A stretch of 64,000 nucleotides of DNA from assembly GCA_964520495.1 (NCBI GenBank), contig CAZFMZ010000002.1, positions 106,050 through 170,049 of the forward strand, read 5' to 3'. Under the pieces are notes generated by a model, which searched no databases, had not been told where the DNA came from, and saw only the letters and a program-made list of their open reading frames with translations. The stretch comes from UBA1020 sp964520495 (GTDB lineage Bacteria > Patescibacteriota > Saccharimonadia > Saccharimonadales > Saccharimonadaceae). The position numbers were made by a program, and so were the translations under genes. The first letter of the stretch is position 1; each line of letters starts with the position of its first letter. Below, in pieces: positions 49,177 through 58,174 of the stretch.

Positions 49177-49643
49177 GAGTGATAGGCATCGATCCAGGTA
49201 CGGGTATCTTAGGTTTCGGCGTTGTCGACGTGGTGGGCCATAAGTCAGTACTGGTAACGGCTGGAGTCATCCGTACGCCGGCCCATACTCCGCTCGATGA
49301 ACGACTGGAAGAGATCTTTGACGGGCTGACGGAAATCATTGCTGAAACGAAGCCCGATGTGATGTCGATTGAGAAGCTGTTCTTTGCCCGGAACGTGACG
49401 ACCGCCATGAGCGTGTCGCATGCCCGAGGCGTGGCAATGCTGGCCGGCCGCAAGGCGCGGCTGCCGATTGCCGAGTATACACCGATGCAGATAAAGCAAA
49501 GCATGACGGGGTATGGGAAGGCCGACAAGAAACAGATGCAAGAAATGGTCCGACTACATCTTAACCTGAAAGAAATTCCAAAGCCTGATGACGCCGCCGA
49601 TGCGCTCGCGACCGCAATTACGCACCAGATGATGAGCCGTTAA
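49173..49643 (+). CDS. ruvC: Holliday junction resolvase RuvC
   Basis: A 156-aa dimeric nuclease that resolves Holliday junctions with RuvAB. Catalytic acidic residues: Asp7 in IGIDPGTG, Glu in SIEKLFFARN (about 66-75), and the C-terminal DDAADALATA (about 138-147). It overlaps the peptidase gene by 4 bp. It is 3.6 kb from ruvAB rather than in one operon. Confidence 0.94.
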   Translation: MRVIGIDPGTGILGFGVVDVVGHKSVLVTAGVIRTPAHTPLDERLEEIFDGLTEIIAETKPDVMSIEKLFFARNVTTAMSVSHARGVAMLAGRKARLPIAEYTPMQIKQSMTGYGKADKKQMQEMVRLHLNLKEIPKPDDAADALATAITHQMMSR

Positions 49644-49760
49644 GCGAACCATCCAGAAGCTCAGCGTTTTATCAGCATCAGCCGCTATAGTGGCTCTTTG
49701 TGTGGCGCTCGAAAACGAACACCATACGTCTATAAATAAACTAAAACAAAGGAGGAAATT

Positions 49761-50285
49761 ATGCGAAAACTCACTACAGCGATGATTGCCGGAGTCGGCA
49801 TCGCGACAATCGGCGGAGCCGGACTTGGGCTAGCGAACGTCTCGGCAATGAACGGAGGCGTAGGCATATCTCACGGTTGGAACGCGTTCGTGGGCGACGA
49901 GCGTGATGCGAAGTTTGATGCCCAGGTGGCGGCAACATTGGCCGCACAGTACGACATCGACGAAGCCGAAGTCGCCAACATTATCGAACAAGTACGTGAT
50001 GATCAGTTTAATCTACTCAGTGATGAACGCCTCGAGCAACTCGAGCAGGCGGTAAATGATGAAAAACTGACACAAGATGAGCACGACTATATCGTGAATA
50101 AGTTAGAAGATGTCGACCGGATGATTGATCGGGTTGATGATACGACCGATGACGAGCGACGGAACCTCGCCCGTGAGATTCGGAGTGAGCTAAAGCAGCT
50201 GGCTCATTGGATGAAACAGCGCGATATCTCGTTCCAGCTACTCACGGGAGTGGAGCTTGGAAGCAGTCACTATACCCGTCGTTGA
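49761..50285 (+). CDS. Secreted acidic helical protein, unknown function
   Basis: A 174-aa protein with a signal peptide: MRKL, then a hydrophobic Gly/Ala-rich core to about residue 28 with probable cleavage near NVSA. The mature protein is Asp/Glu-rich and helical (about 45-150). An AAAGGAGGAAA ribosome-binding site and CTATAGT about 70 nt upstream suggest solid expression. No family recognised. Confidence 0.65.
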   Translation: MRKLTTAMIAGVGIATIGGAGLGLANVSAMNGGVGISHGWNAFVGDERDAKFDAQVAATLAAQYDIDEAEVANIIEQVRDDQFNLLSDERLEQLEQAVNDEKLTQDEHDYIVNKLEDVDRMIDRVDDTTDDERRNLAREIRSELKQLAHWMKQRDISFQLLTGVELGSSHYTRR

Positions 50286-50330
50286 TACGGTAAAAACATA
50301 CAAATCCAGATAGCTTCTCTCGCATGTTCC

Positions 50331-50360
50331 AGTACCGCGCCTACCCCAGGGCGCGGTACT
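50331..50360 (+). terminator. GC-rich hairpin between two genes
   Basis: AGTACCGCGCC (50331-50341) and GGCGCGGTACT (50350-50360) are perfect 11-bp arms around an 8-nt loop. No T-tract follows, so termination would be weak; it may serve as an mRNA 3' end stabiliser. It lies between the secreted acidic protein and the PBP gene. Confidence 0.5.
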
Positions 50361-50396
50361 ACTGGTATCAGGGGCAATTTGATATACTGTTGAGGT

Positions 50397-52742
50397 ATGT
50401 ATCGTCAAGGCAAATATACCAAGCAAGTGGGTGCCATCGCCGCAGGAAAGCGCTTCGCAAAGCGCCGCTGGCAATGGTTCAAGGGGCTCAGCAGAAAACA
50501 AAAGGCATTACTGATCGCTGGACCAATTGCGGCGTTCCTTATTATTACGCCTATCGCGACGTATCTTTACTATTACAACGACATTGGTAATCAGGAACGG
50601 CTGTTGAACCGCAACAATACCGGTGTCGTGCTCCTTGATAAAGATGGTGAAGCCTTCTTCTCGACCGGCCGGGCCGAACCTCGTGATCAGGTTCCATTAA
50701 AAGGCATCGCTGACGTAACCGAGGATGCGCTCATCGCGGCTGAAGATAAGGATTTCTACGAGCATTCCGGATTTAACGTGTTCAGTATCCTGCGGGCGCT
50801 CTACACCAATGTGGTGGCTCGTGATATTGAAGGCGGCGGTTCAACTATTACCCAGCAACTCGCCAAAAACACTCTCCTGACCGAGCGTCAGACCATTCTG
50901 CGTAAGTATCAGGAACTTACCATCGCGATGGCTATCGAACAGCGGTACTCGAAAGAAGAGATTCTGACCATGTACTTAAACTCGGTCTACTACGGCGAGA
51001 ACGCGTTCGGTATCGAGCAGGCGGCTGAGAACTACTTTGATAAGAAGCCAAGTGAGCTCAACCTGGCAGAAAGCGCTATGCTGATAGGTATCCTGCCGGC
51101 GCCAAGTGCTTACTCACCAATCAGTGGTGATGCCGAGCTGGCCAAGCAGCGACAAACGACCGTGCTTTCACGGATGGTTCGTAACGGGTACATTACGGAG
51201 GCAGAGAAGTCGGCAGCGCTCGCACAGGAGCTAACCTACGGCGAGGGGGCTGGCAGCGTACAGAACGATGCGCCACACTTCACTGAGATGATTTTGAGTG
51301 AGCTGTATGAAGAGTACGGTGAGGAGCAGGTGACCCGATCTGGGTATCGCGTGACGACGACACTCGATCTCAAGCTGCAGAAGAAAGCCAATGAAAGCGT
51401 GGAAGGCAACATGGCCTTCGTGCAAGCCAACGGAGGTTCGAACGCGAGCTTGGTCGCAATCGATCCGAAGACCGGCGGTATCTTGGCACTGGTCGGCAGC
51501 GCTGATTACGATAATGAGAAGTTCGGCAAGGTAAATATGGCTACCTCAGCACGTCAGCCGGGTTCCAGTTTCAAGCCGCTCTACTATGCAGATGCTCTGG
51601 CCCAGGGAAAGATCACGCCAGTGACCGTGCTCGATGACAAACCGACCGATTTCGGTGGGGGCTATAAACCGCTGAACGCCGATCGAACGTTCCGCGGCAA
51701 AGTGACTGTCCGCCAGGCGCTTAATTGGTCGTTGAACATTCCGGCCGTAAAGGTGATGGAGAAAGAAGGTGTCAGTAATGCGGTCGAGATGGCAAAAAAG
51801 CTTGGTATCAGTACCATCGAGGAGAATAACGACTACGGCTTATCTCTGGCGCTCGGCTCTGCCGAGGCACCATTGACCGAGATGACGAATGCCTACGCGA
51901 CGTTCGCTAACCAAGGCGAGCGTCATGATATCTCCAGCGTGCAGTCGATTAAGAATAAATACGACAAGACGATATTTACCCAAGACCGTGCCAGTGAAGA
52001 GGCGATAAGCGCCGAAGGAGCATATCTGATATCAAACATCTTGTCCGATAATCAGACCCGTTCAAGTGTGTTCGGCAGTTCACTGAACGTCGTCGGCACC
52101 GATGGTCGAGTCAAGACGGCGGCGGTAAAGACCGGTACGACCGATGACTCTCGTGATGCCTGGACGATCGGCTATACTCCCGATGTCGCCGTCGGCGTGT
52201 GGGTTGGTAATAACGACAATGCCATGATGAATAACGGTGGGGCCGGTATGGCTGGTCCGATCTGGCGGCAAATGATGGGCGAGGCGGTTGGAACCAAGGA
52301 TCCTTCGTTCAAACAGCCAAGCGGCGTTGTGAAAGCGACGGTCTGTACCGATATCGGTGTCCGTAGTGACGTTTTCCTTGCTTCGAAGGTACCAAAGCAA
52401 TGCGAGGTTCCGCAGGAAAAGAAAGAAGAGCCAAAAAAAGAGCAGAAAAAACAAACAAAGCCAAAATGCCAGGTCGCGGGCAAGGAAAACCTGGACGCGG
52501 ACGATGAGGATTGCGTGGTTGACCAATGTGAGTTCGAGGGCAAGGAAGAGCTCGCGGCTAATGATCCGAACTGTAATAACAAACCGCTAGATGATGATGG
52601 CGATGGGGTAGCGAATAAGGATGACCAGTGTCCGGGCACGCCATCTGGTACAGACGTCGATCCTGAGACCGGATGCCCAGTGACCGAGGAAGAAAATCAG
52701 GGGGGTCCTGCCAGCGCCGCCCTACTGAGACGTACAGGATAA
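50397..52742 (+). CDS. Class A penicillin-binding protein with a TSP3-like tail
   Basis: A 781-aa bifunctional peptidoglycan synthase. It has a basic cytoplasmic N-terminus and a TM helix at about 36-60. The GT51 transglycosylase domain shows EDKDFYEHSGFN and GGSTITQQLAKN (about 105-160). The transpeptidase has SxxK in PGSSFKPL (about 383-390), SxN in NWSLN (about 443) and KTGTT (about 580). After it comes a Lys/Glu-rich linker (about 670-690), a Cys-containing acidic region and a DDDGDGVANKDDQCPGTPSG segment (about 730-749), the calcium-binding thrombospondin type 3 pattern. That tail is unusual for a PBP. TATACT is 8 nt before the ATG. Confidence 0.93.
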   Translation: MYRQGKYTKQVGAIAAGKRFAKRRWQWFKGLSRKQKALLIAGPIAAFLIITPIATYLYYYNDIGNQERLLNRNNTGVVLLDKDGEAFFSTGRAEPRDQVPLKGIADVTEDALIAAEDKDFYEHSGFNVFSILRALYTNVVARDIEGGGSTITQQLAKNTLLTERQTILRKYQELTIAMAIEQRYSKEEILTMYLNSVYYGENAFGIEQAAENYFDKKPSELNLAESAMLIGILPAPSAYSPISGDAELAKQRQTTVLSRMVRNGYITEAEKSAALAQELTYGEGAGSVQNDAPHFTEMILSELYEEYGEEQVTRSGYRVTTTLDLKLQKKANESVEGNMAFVQANGGSNASLVAIDPKTGGILALVGSADYDNEKFGKVNMATSARQPGSSFKPLYYADALAQGKITPVTVLDDKPTDFGGGYKPLNADRTFRGKVTVRQALNWSLNIPAVKVMEKEGVSNAVEMAKKLGISTIEENNDYGLSLALGSAEAPLTEMTNAYATFANQGERHDISSVQSIKNKYDKTIFTQDRASEEAISAEGAYLISNILSDNQTRSSVFGSSLNVVGTDGRVKTAAVKTGTTDDSRDAWTIGYTPDVAVGVWVGNNDNAMMNNGGAGMAGPIWRQMMGEAVGTKDPSFKQPSGVVKATVCTDIGVRSDVFLASKVPKQCEVPQEKKEEPKKEQKKQTKPKCQVAGKENLDADDEDCVVDQCEFEGKEELAANDPNCNNKPLDDDGDGVANKDDQCPGTPSGTDVDPETGCPVTEEENQGGPASAALLRRTG

Positions 52743-52745
52743 GTC

Positions 52746-53321
52746 GTGATAGCGCATATTATCGGAACGGTTGCAGAAAAATTCACCAACTCCGTCATTA
52801 TCGACGTACAAGGAGTAGGCTATGAGATCCAAGTTCCGTTAGGTGACTACGAAACGGCCGTTCTCGGTGAAAGCGGCAAGTTCTATACGTACCATCATGT
52901 CCGCGAACAATCTCAGGAATTGTTTGGATTTTCTAGCTTAGCTGCAAAGAAGCTATTCGAACTACTGATTAGTGTCCAGGGTGTTGGTCCGAAAGCCGCC
53001 CTGGCTATTCTTAGCCTTGGTCCAGTAGAAGCCGTACGTAGCGCCATAGCGGCCGGAGATGGAACGTTCATCGCAAAAGCCAGCGGCGTCGGCAAGAAGA
53101 CGGCCGACCGGGTGGTAGTCGACCTCTCCGACAAGGTTGGCTTACCTACCGCCTACACTTCACCAGTTAGCGGTGTGCAAATGAATCTGGCGAATAACGA
53201 TGAAGCGCTTGAGGCGTTAATGGCACTCGGCTATAACCTGGCAGATGCGTCGCGTGCTCTTGAAGGAATTGATACCACGTTGTCCACGAGTGATCGGGTA
53301 AGAGAGGCGCTGAAAGCATAA
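52746..53321 (+). CDS. ruvA: Holliday junction branch migration protein RuvA
   Basis: A 191-aa tetrameric DNA-binding protein. N-terminal OB fold (IAHIIGTVAEKFTNSVIIDVQGVGYEI), two HhH motifs (VQGVGPKAALAILSL and ASGVGKKTADRVVVDL) and the C-terminal RuvB-binding domain (NNDEALEALMALGY). It starts with GTG 3 bp after the PBP stop and overlaps ruvB by one base (TAATG). Confidence 0.95.
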   Translation: MIAHIIGTVAEKFTNSVIIDVQGVGYEIQVPLGDYETAVLGESGKFYTYHHVREQSQELFGFSSLAAKKLFELLISVQGVGPKAALAILSLGPVEAVRSAIAAGDGTFIAKASGVGKKTADRVVVDLSDKVGLPTAYTSPVSGVQMNLANNDEALEALMALGYNLADASRALEGIDTTLSTSDRVREALKA

Positions 53322-54319
53322 TGGCAATAGAGCGAATCATCGACACAGTAGTCCACGCCGACGATAGCGATGAGCAAATCATTGAAGTGACATTACGCCC
53401 CCAGACGTTTGCTGACTATGTTGGCCAAGAACGGTTGAAGAAGAACCTTCAGCTTGCCATTACTGCCGCCAAACAGCGCGGCGAGCCGATTGACCATGTG
53501 CTACTGTACGGCCCGCCCGGATTGGGAAAGACGACGATGGCTAGCGTCATCGCCAATGAAATGGGTGTCGGTTTACGGGTAACTGCCGGACCAGCTATCG
53601 AACGTGCCGGTGACCTGGCAAGCATACTGACCAACCTGGCAGATGGCGACATCCTGTTCATCGATGAGATACATCGTCTCAGCCGGACTGTCGAAGAAGT
53701 GCTGTACTCCGCCATGGAAGATTTCAAGCTCGACATCGTTATCGGTAAGGGGCCGGCGGCCCGTAGCGTCCGACTCGACCTACCGAAGTTCACTGTCATC
53801 GGTGCAACGACGCGGACCGGCAGCCTGGCGGCACCGTTACGCGATCGGTTCGGACACCTGTACCGGTTGGAGTTCTATACCCACGAGGAAATCGCCCGTA
53901 TCATAACTCGGGCTGCGGATATTCTCAAGGCACGAATCGAATCATCATCAGCCAAGCTGCTCTCAACGCGCGCCCGTCTCACGCCGCGTATCGCTAACCG
54001 GCTTCTCAAACGAGTGCGGGATTATGCCGATGTCAATGGTGATGGCATTATCGATACGCAAGTCACGACGCAGGCTCTTGCTATGATGGAGGTCGATGAA
54101 CAGGGGCTCGATCCTGCCGACCGCGCAATGCTCATCAGTATCATCGACAACTACGGCGATAAACCAGTGGGTCTGACAACCATAGCGGCCCTGACAGGTG
54201 ATGAGGCTAGCACGATTGAAGACTTTTATGAGCCGTACCTCATGCAGATTGGTTTTATCGAGCGGACCCCTAGGGGACGGCGCGTAACGCCTAAGGCTCG
54301 TAGTCACGTCGGACGCTAA
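53321..54319 (+). CDS. ruvB: Holliday junction ATPase RuvB
   Basis: A 332-aa AAA+ helicase. RPQTFADYVGQERLKKNL, Walker A GPPGLGKTT (about 65-73), Walker B ILFIDEIHRLS (about 110-120), sensor 1 IGATTRTG and the C-terminal winged helix (EDFYEPYLMQIGFIERTPRGR). It drives branch migration with RuvA. Translationally coupled to ruvA. Confidence 0.97.
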   Translation: MAIERIIDTVVHADDSDEQIIEVTLRPQTFADYVGQERLKKNLQLAITAAKQRGEPIDHVLLYGPPGLGKTTMASVIANEMGVGLRVTAGPAIERAGDLASILTNLADGDILFIDEIHRLSRTVEEVLYSAMEDFKLDIVIGKGPAARSVRLDLPKFTVIGATTRTGSLAAPLRDRFGHLYRLEFYTHEEIARIITRAADILKARIESSSAKLLSTRARLTPRIANRLLKRVRDYADVNGDGIIDTQVTTQALAMMEVDEQGLDPADRAMLISIIDNYGDKPVGLTTIAALTGDEASTIEDFYEPYLMQIGFIERTPRGRRVTPKARSHVGR

Positions 54320-54356
54320 TCAACCGTCTGCGTCCGGATATTGCTATACTGGTACT

Positions 54357-55124
54357 ATGAACCACCCACGACCTGACACCCGCAAAGCAGTGTCGCCACA
54401 GGTTTCGTCACACGTGACCTCCGCACCAGAAGCTGCTCATGGCCACGGATTTGATCCAAAACTACGCACCCAATATGCGAATGAACCGAAGGTCGTGCAT
54501 GCCGATCGGTCGGTCGAGCCAGATAAGCTGACTATAAGTGATCGGAACCGGCTTCGACATGAACGCTCAAAATCAACGTACCCACATTTGAATCTGACTG
54601 ACGGCGAGTTCGTCATTCTTGATATCAAGCGTCACCCGATTGGGCTGCTGTTACCAGTTATGTCAGCCGGGCTGGTCATTTTGATTCTCATGGCTCTGCT
54701 AATTATGTACCCAGCTAGCACGGACACGTCCGCAGGCCTGCCGATACCCAGTTTCGAAGCGGTGCTTTGGCCGGTGATGTTGGTTATGGTATTGGTAGCC
54801 TTCGGTGGGCTCACGGCTGTGTGGGTGTACCTTCAGAATCAATTTTATATGACCAATGAGAGCGTCATCCAGGAAATTCAACACAGTCTCTTTTCGCGGC
54901 ATGAGCAGACGGTTAGCTTGGGGAGCATCGAGGATGCCAGTTTCAAACAGCACGGAATACTGCAGACAATGCTAAACTACGGGACTATCCGGCTTAGTAC
55001 GGAGGGAGAAGAGACGACCTACCGCTTTTCGTACGTAGCTAACCCCCGCGACCAAGTTGCCACGCTTAACAACGCTATCGAGGCTTTCAAGAATGGCCGG
55101 CCAGTTGATCCGTATGAGAATTAG
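54357..55124 (+). CDS. Membrane protein with bacterial PH-like domain
   Basis: A 255-aa protein with a 75-residue hydrophilic N-terminus, two TM helices (about 97-120 and 138-162) and a C-terminal PH-like (bPH2/YdbS) domain that includes NQFYMTNESVIQEIQHSLFSRHEQTVSLGSIEDASFKQ, typical of this family. The PH domain may bind lipids or another protein. TATACT (54345-54350) ends 6 nt before the ATG, implying a leaderless mRNA. Confidence 0.75.
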   Translation: MNHPRPDTRKAVSPQVSSHVTSAPEAAHGHGFDPKLRTQYANEPKVVHADRSVEPDKLTISDRNRLRHERSKSTYPHLNLTDGEFVILDIKRHPIGLLLPVMSAGLVILILMALLIMYPASTDTSAGLPIPSFEAVLWPVMLVMVLVAFGGLTAVWVYLQNQFYMTNESVIQEIQHSLFSRHEQTVSLGSIEDASFKQHGILQTMLNYGTIRLSTEGEETTYRFSYVANPRDQVATLNNAIEAFKNGRPVDPYEN

Positions 55125-55127
55125 ACA

Positions 55128-55514
55128 CTAATTACGACTGTTTTTTACGTAATCGGCTTCATTCTCAAGCAGGGCACGAAGTGAGTATCCGGCGCAGCGA
55201 CTCTCTACACATTGTTTTCCTTCGTAGCGATAGTCTGAATCCGACTTTCCGATCGCGATACCGTTTGGGTCTTCGAACAGCTTTTCGTCAACCGATGGCA
55301 GGGTTGAGGAGCTGATAGTTTTCGGATAATGCTTGTTGGCGGGATAGTATACCTCTTCCAGCGCGTAATACATGGCGTTAACCGATATCTTGCGTCTATC
55401 ATCGCGGTTCGCAACTTCGATATTGTTTTTCTGTGTCCAAAAAACGACGCCAATGACGAGGAGCAAGATGGTCAGTGCCATGAGTTCGATTACAGTGAAG
55501 CCGCGTTGTTTCAT
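55128..55514 (-). CDS. Prepilin-like/pseudopilin protein
   Basis: A 128-aa protein with leader MKQRG and the FTVIELMALTILLLVIGVVF helix. It keeps Glu5 but its helix differs from the four near-identical prepilins of this window, so it may be a minor pilin. The exterior domain has two Cys. It sits 3 bp after the convergent bPH2 gene. Confidence 0.8.
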   Translation of the reverse strand: MKQRGFTVIELMALTILLLVIGVVFWTQKNNIEVANRDDRRKISVNAMYYALEEVYYPANKHYPKTISSSTLPSVDEKLFEDPNGIAIGKSDSDYRYEGKQCVESRCAGYSLRALLENEADYVKNSRN

Positions 55515-55589
55515 CTAGGGCCATTATAGCAAATTACCGGTCGCGAACGTATAATAGACAGAAGAAGCACTAACGGAGGGACAGACGTA

Positions 55590-56627
55590 ATGGCGAAAAA
55601 GGCAGAGAAACCCGCTGTATCGACCGATAAACCGGACAAAGATGGAAAAATGAAGGCCCTTGGCCTGGCGATGGATCAGATTACGAAGCAGTTCGGTGAT
55701 GGTTCAATCATGAAACTGGGCGAAGCAAAGCGGGTTGATGTTGAACTGCTGCCGAGTGGCGCGTTATCGCTCGACATCGCGTTAGGTGGTGGGTATCCAA
55801 AAGGCCGCATCATTGAGATTTATGGCCCGGAAAGTTCCGGTAAGACGACCTTGACGTTGCACGCCATCGCTGAGATTCAGAAGCAAGGTGGAACGGCAGC
55901 TTTTATCGATGCCGAGCACGCGCTCGACCCGGCTTATGCCAAGAAACTGGGCGTCGATACCGACAATCTTCTCGTGAGTCAGCCGGATAACGGTGAGCAG
56001 GCGCTTGAGATTGCCGAGACGTTGGTGCGCTCCAACGCTGTTGACTTGATTGTGGTTGACTCGGTGGCGGCATTAGTGCCGCAGGCTGAGATTGACGGTG
56101 ATATGGGCGATAGCCACATGGGACTGCAGGCCCGACTGATGAGCCAGGCGCTGAGGAAGCTCACCGGCATCATCAACAAGAGCAAGGCGACTGTTATCTT
56201 TATCAACCAGATTCGGATGAAGATTGGTGTCATGTTTGGCAACCCCGAAACGACTACCGGTGGTAATGCGTTGAAGTTTTATGCCAGCGTTCGCCTCGAT
56301 ATCCGCCGAATTGGTCAGTTGAAGATGGGCGAGGATATCATCGGTAACCGGACGAAGGTGAAAATCGTTAAGAATAAGATTGCACCGCCGTTTAGGATTG
56401 CCGAATTCGACATCATGTACAACGAAGGCATCTCACGAAGCGGCGATGTTCTGGACCTTGCTGTTCAGCATGGCGTAGTAGGCAAGTCTGGAGCATGGTT
56501 CGACTACAAGGAAGGTAAGCTAGGTCAAGGACGAGAAGCCGTAAAGGTGTACCTGAAAGAACACCCAGAGGTAGCGACTGAGATTGAAGCTACCGTTCGC
56601 GAAAAGGTCGCCGAACAGGAGGCATAG
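55590..56627 (+). CDS. recA: Recombinase RecA
   Basis: A 345-aa strand-exchange ATPase. Walker A GPESSGKTT (about 70-78), VVDSVAALVP and the loop motifs MGLQARLMSQALRKLTG. The C-terminus ends in an acidic, Glu-rich stretch as usual. TATAAT (55550-55555) and a GGAGGGAC ribosome-binding site are upstream; no LexA-type box is visible. recX follows 21 bp later. Confidence 0.98.
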   Translation: MAKKAEKPAVSTDKPDKDGKMKALGLAMDQITKQFGDGSIMKLGEAKRVDVELLPSGALSLDIALGGGYPKGRIIEIYGPESSGKTTLTLHAIAEIQKQGGTAAFIDAEHALDPAYAKKLGVDTDNLLVSQPDNGEQALEIAETLVRSNAVDLIVVDSVAALVPQAEIDGDMGDSHMGLQARLMSQALRKLTGIINKSKATVIFINQIRMKIGVMFGNPETTTGGNALKFYASVRLDIRRIGQLKMGEDIIGNRTKVKIVKNKIAPPFRIAEFDIMYNEGISRSGDVLDLAVQHGVVGKSGAWFDYKEGKLGQGREAVKVYLKEHPEVATEIEATVREKVAEQEA

Positions 56628-56648
56628 CGACGCAGAGCGAAACCTGCT

Positions 56649-57305
56649 ATGCGTATTACCAGTATCTCGGCTCAGACGAAGAATCCCGACCGTGTCAACG
56701 TAGCGGTCGATGGCAAATATAGCTTCTCTCTCGATATCTATCAAGTCGTTGAGCTTGGATTGAAAGTGGGGAATACCTACACCGAGGACGAACTAAAGGA
56801 ATTCGAGCAAGAGAGTCAGTTTGGTAAGCTCTACGCTCGCGCCTTGGAATACTGCTTCATGCGGCCACATAGCGCCCGTGAAGTGCGCGATTATCTATGG
56901 CGCAAAACGCGCCCCAGTCGCGTTCAAAAACGCGATGGCAGCGGCTTTATTGATAAACCCGGTGTCGGTCCTGAAGTGACGGAGCGGGTCTTTGCGCGGC
57001 TGGAATCGAAAGGCTATATTGATGACGAGAAGTTTACTCGTTTCTGGGTTGATAACCGCCACTTACGCAAGGGCATAAGTGAGCGCAAGCTTACGCAGGA
57101 GCTTCGTGCGAAAGGCGTCGATCAAGCGGTGATTGCAGAGATTCTTCAGGAATCAAGCCGCAGCGATGACGATGAGCTAGCCAAGATAATCAAGAAAAAG
57201 GCTAATCGGTATGCAGACCGCCAAAAATTAACGCAGTACTTGTTGCGTCAGGGGTTCTCGTACGACGACGTGCGTACGGCGCTTGATGATTACTTTCAAG
57301 AGTAA
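56649..57305 (+). CDS. recX: Regulatory protein RecX
   Basis: A 218-aa RecA modulator, immediately downstream of recA as in many bacteria. Three-helix repeats: YCFMRPHSAREVRDYLWRK, ERVFARLESKGYIDDEKFTRFWVDNRH and RQGFSYDDVRTALDD. Its stop overlaps the convergent PRC-barrel gene by 10 bp. Confidence 0.9.
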   Translation: MRITSISAQTKNPDRVNVAVDGKYSFSLDIYQVVELGLKVGNTYTEDELKEFEQESQFGKLYARALEYCFMRPHSAREVRDYLWRKTRPSRVQKRDGSGFIDKPGVGPEVTERVFARLESKGYIDDEKFTRFWVDNRHLRKGISERKLTQELRAKGVDQAVIAEILQESSRSDDDELAKIIKKKANRYADRQKLTQYLLRQGFSYDDVRTALDDYFQE

Positions 57306-57871
57306 GGAGAATCGACAGACTCAGGCTGAGCAGATGATCGGAACGGATTAGCGTACTCACGGATTGTTTGCCGTAGTGGTCCACGAGTTGCGGTCGAGCG
57401 CACTAGGATACGTTCGTCGGTAACTTCGATGATTTGAGAGCGATGGATAAGCAATTCGGTTTCACTAAAACTTTTAAACAGCGGCCTCCGTACGACTAGC
57501 TGCTCCAGTGCGAAGCTCCCAGAATCAAGGTTATAAGTCTGTACTTTCCCAAGGCGGTGCTTCTTATCATCGACTACCTCCAGCCCAATGACGTCGAACT
57601 GGAACTCGTATACCTGTTGAATCTTTATTACGTCACCCAGACCGACGAACTCATCGCTACTGTCAACGATCAAGCCGAGGTTGCTGAGCTCACGAACATC
57701 TGATGGTCGAAGGAATGACGGATGATCCACCAGCGTATGACCCTCAAGTTCATACGCGGCGACAGTGAGGTCACGTGGATCGACTAACACGCGGTGGATG
57801 CGTGCGAGCTCCGCACCCGTCTGCAAGCTCATAACAGGCGTATTCAGTAGGCGTTCAAGCGGCAGTAACAT
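57296..57871 (-). CDS. PRC-barrel domain protein at the end of the pilM operon region
   Basis: A 191-aa protein with two PRC-barrel-like beta units (LNTPVMSLQTGAELARIHRVLVDPRDLTVAAYEL at about 8-41, and near 80-120, EVVDDKKHRLGKVQTYNLDSGSFALEQLVV). The upstream ATG at 57877 touches the -10 element; the ATG at 57871 lies 6 nt after TATACT (57878-57883) and is preferred. It has its own promoter despite following the pilus genes. Function unknown; PRC barrels in other systems aid protein-protein contacts or RNA processing. Confidence 0.7.
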   Translation of the reverse strand: MLLPLERLLNTPVMSLQTGAELARIHRVLVDPRDLTVAAYELEGHTLVDHPSFLRPSDVRELSNLGLIVDSSDEFVGLGDVIKIQQVYEFQFDVIGLEVVDDKKHRLGKVQTYNLDSGSFALEQLVVRRPLFKSFSETELLIHRSQIIEVTDERILVRSTATRGPLRQTIREYANPFRSSAQPESVDSPYS

Positions 57872-57898
57872 GGCCATAGTATACGTCTTCCACGGGCA

Positions 57899-58174
57899 TT
57901 ACTCAACGAAAGGGCTGGCCCGGTCACCGGGCTGACTGGCGCTGCGTCCGCCTAGCATACGCACCCGATCGATGGTGTCCTGGTCAAAGCTATCCGTTAC
58001 TTGATTCGTATCGCCGGCAGCGCTGGTCGCGGATAGGTTGATGATGGATACCAGCACCAGAAGAGCGCTCAGCAAGCCTACGCTAACGACGAGGAAAAAT
58101 ATGATTATATGGTACCGGTGGAAGAACATGGCAGCCGAATCTTTGATGGTCGCAAATGTAATTGTCGTTTTCAT
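57899..58174 (-). CDS. Small bitopic protein in the pilus operon
   Basis: A 91-aa protein with a cytoplasmic N-terminus, a TM helix at about 23-47 and a polar exterior tail. It overlaps the pilO stop by one base (TAATG) and occupies the position where pilP lies in other T4P operons, although it shows no PilP lipobox or domain. It may extend the PilN-PilO assembly complex. No family recognised. Confidence 0.65.
   Translation of the reverse strand: MKTTITFATIKDSAAMFFHRYHIIIFFLVVSVGLLSALLVLVSIINLSATSAAGDTNQVTDSFDQDTIDRVRMLGGRSASQPGDRASPFVE

Noticed and set aside
55515..55589. LexA/SOS box upstream of recA
   Set aside because: No convincing palindromic SOS motif of either the Gram-negative or Gram-positive type is visible.
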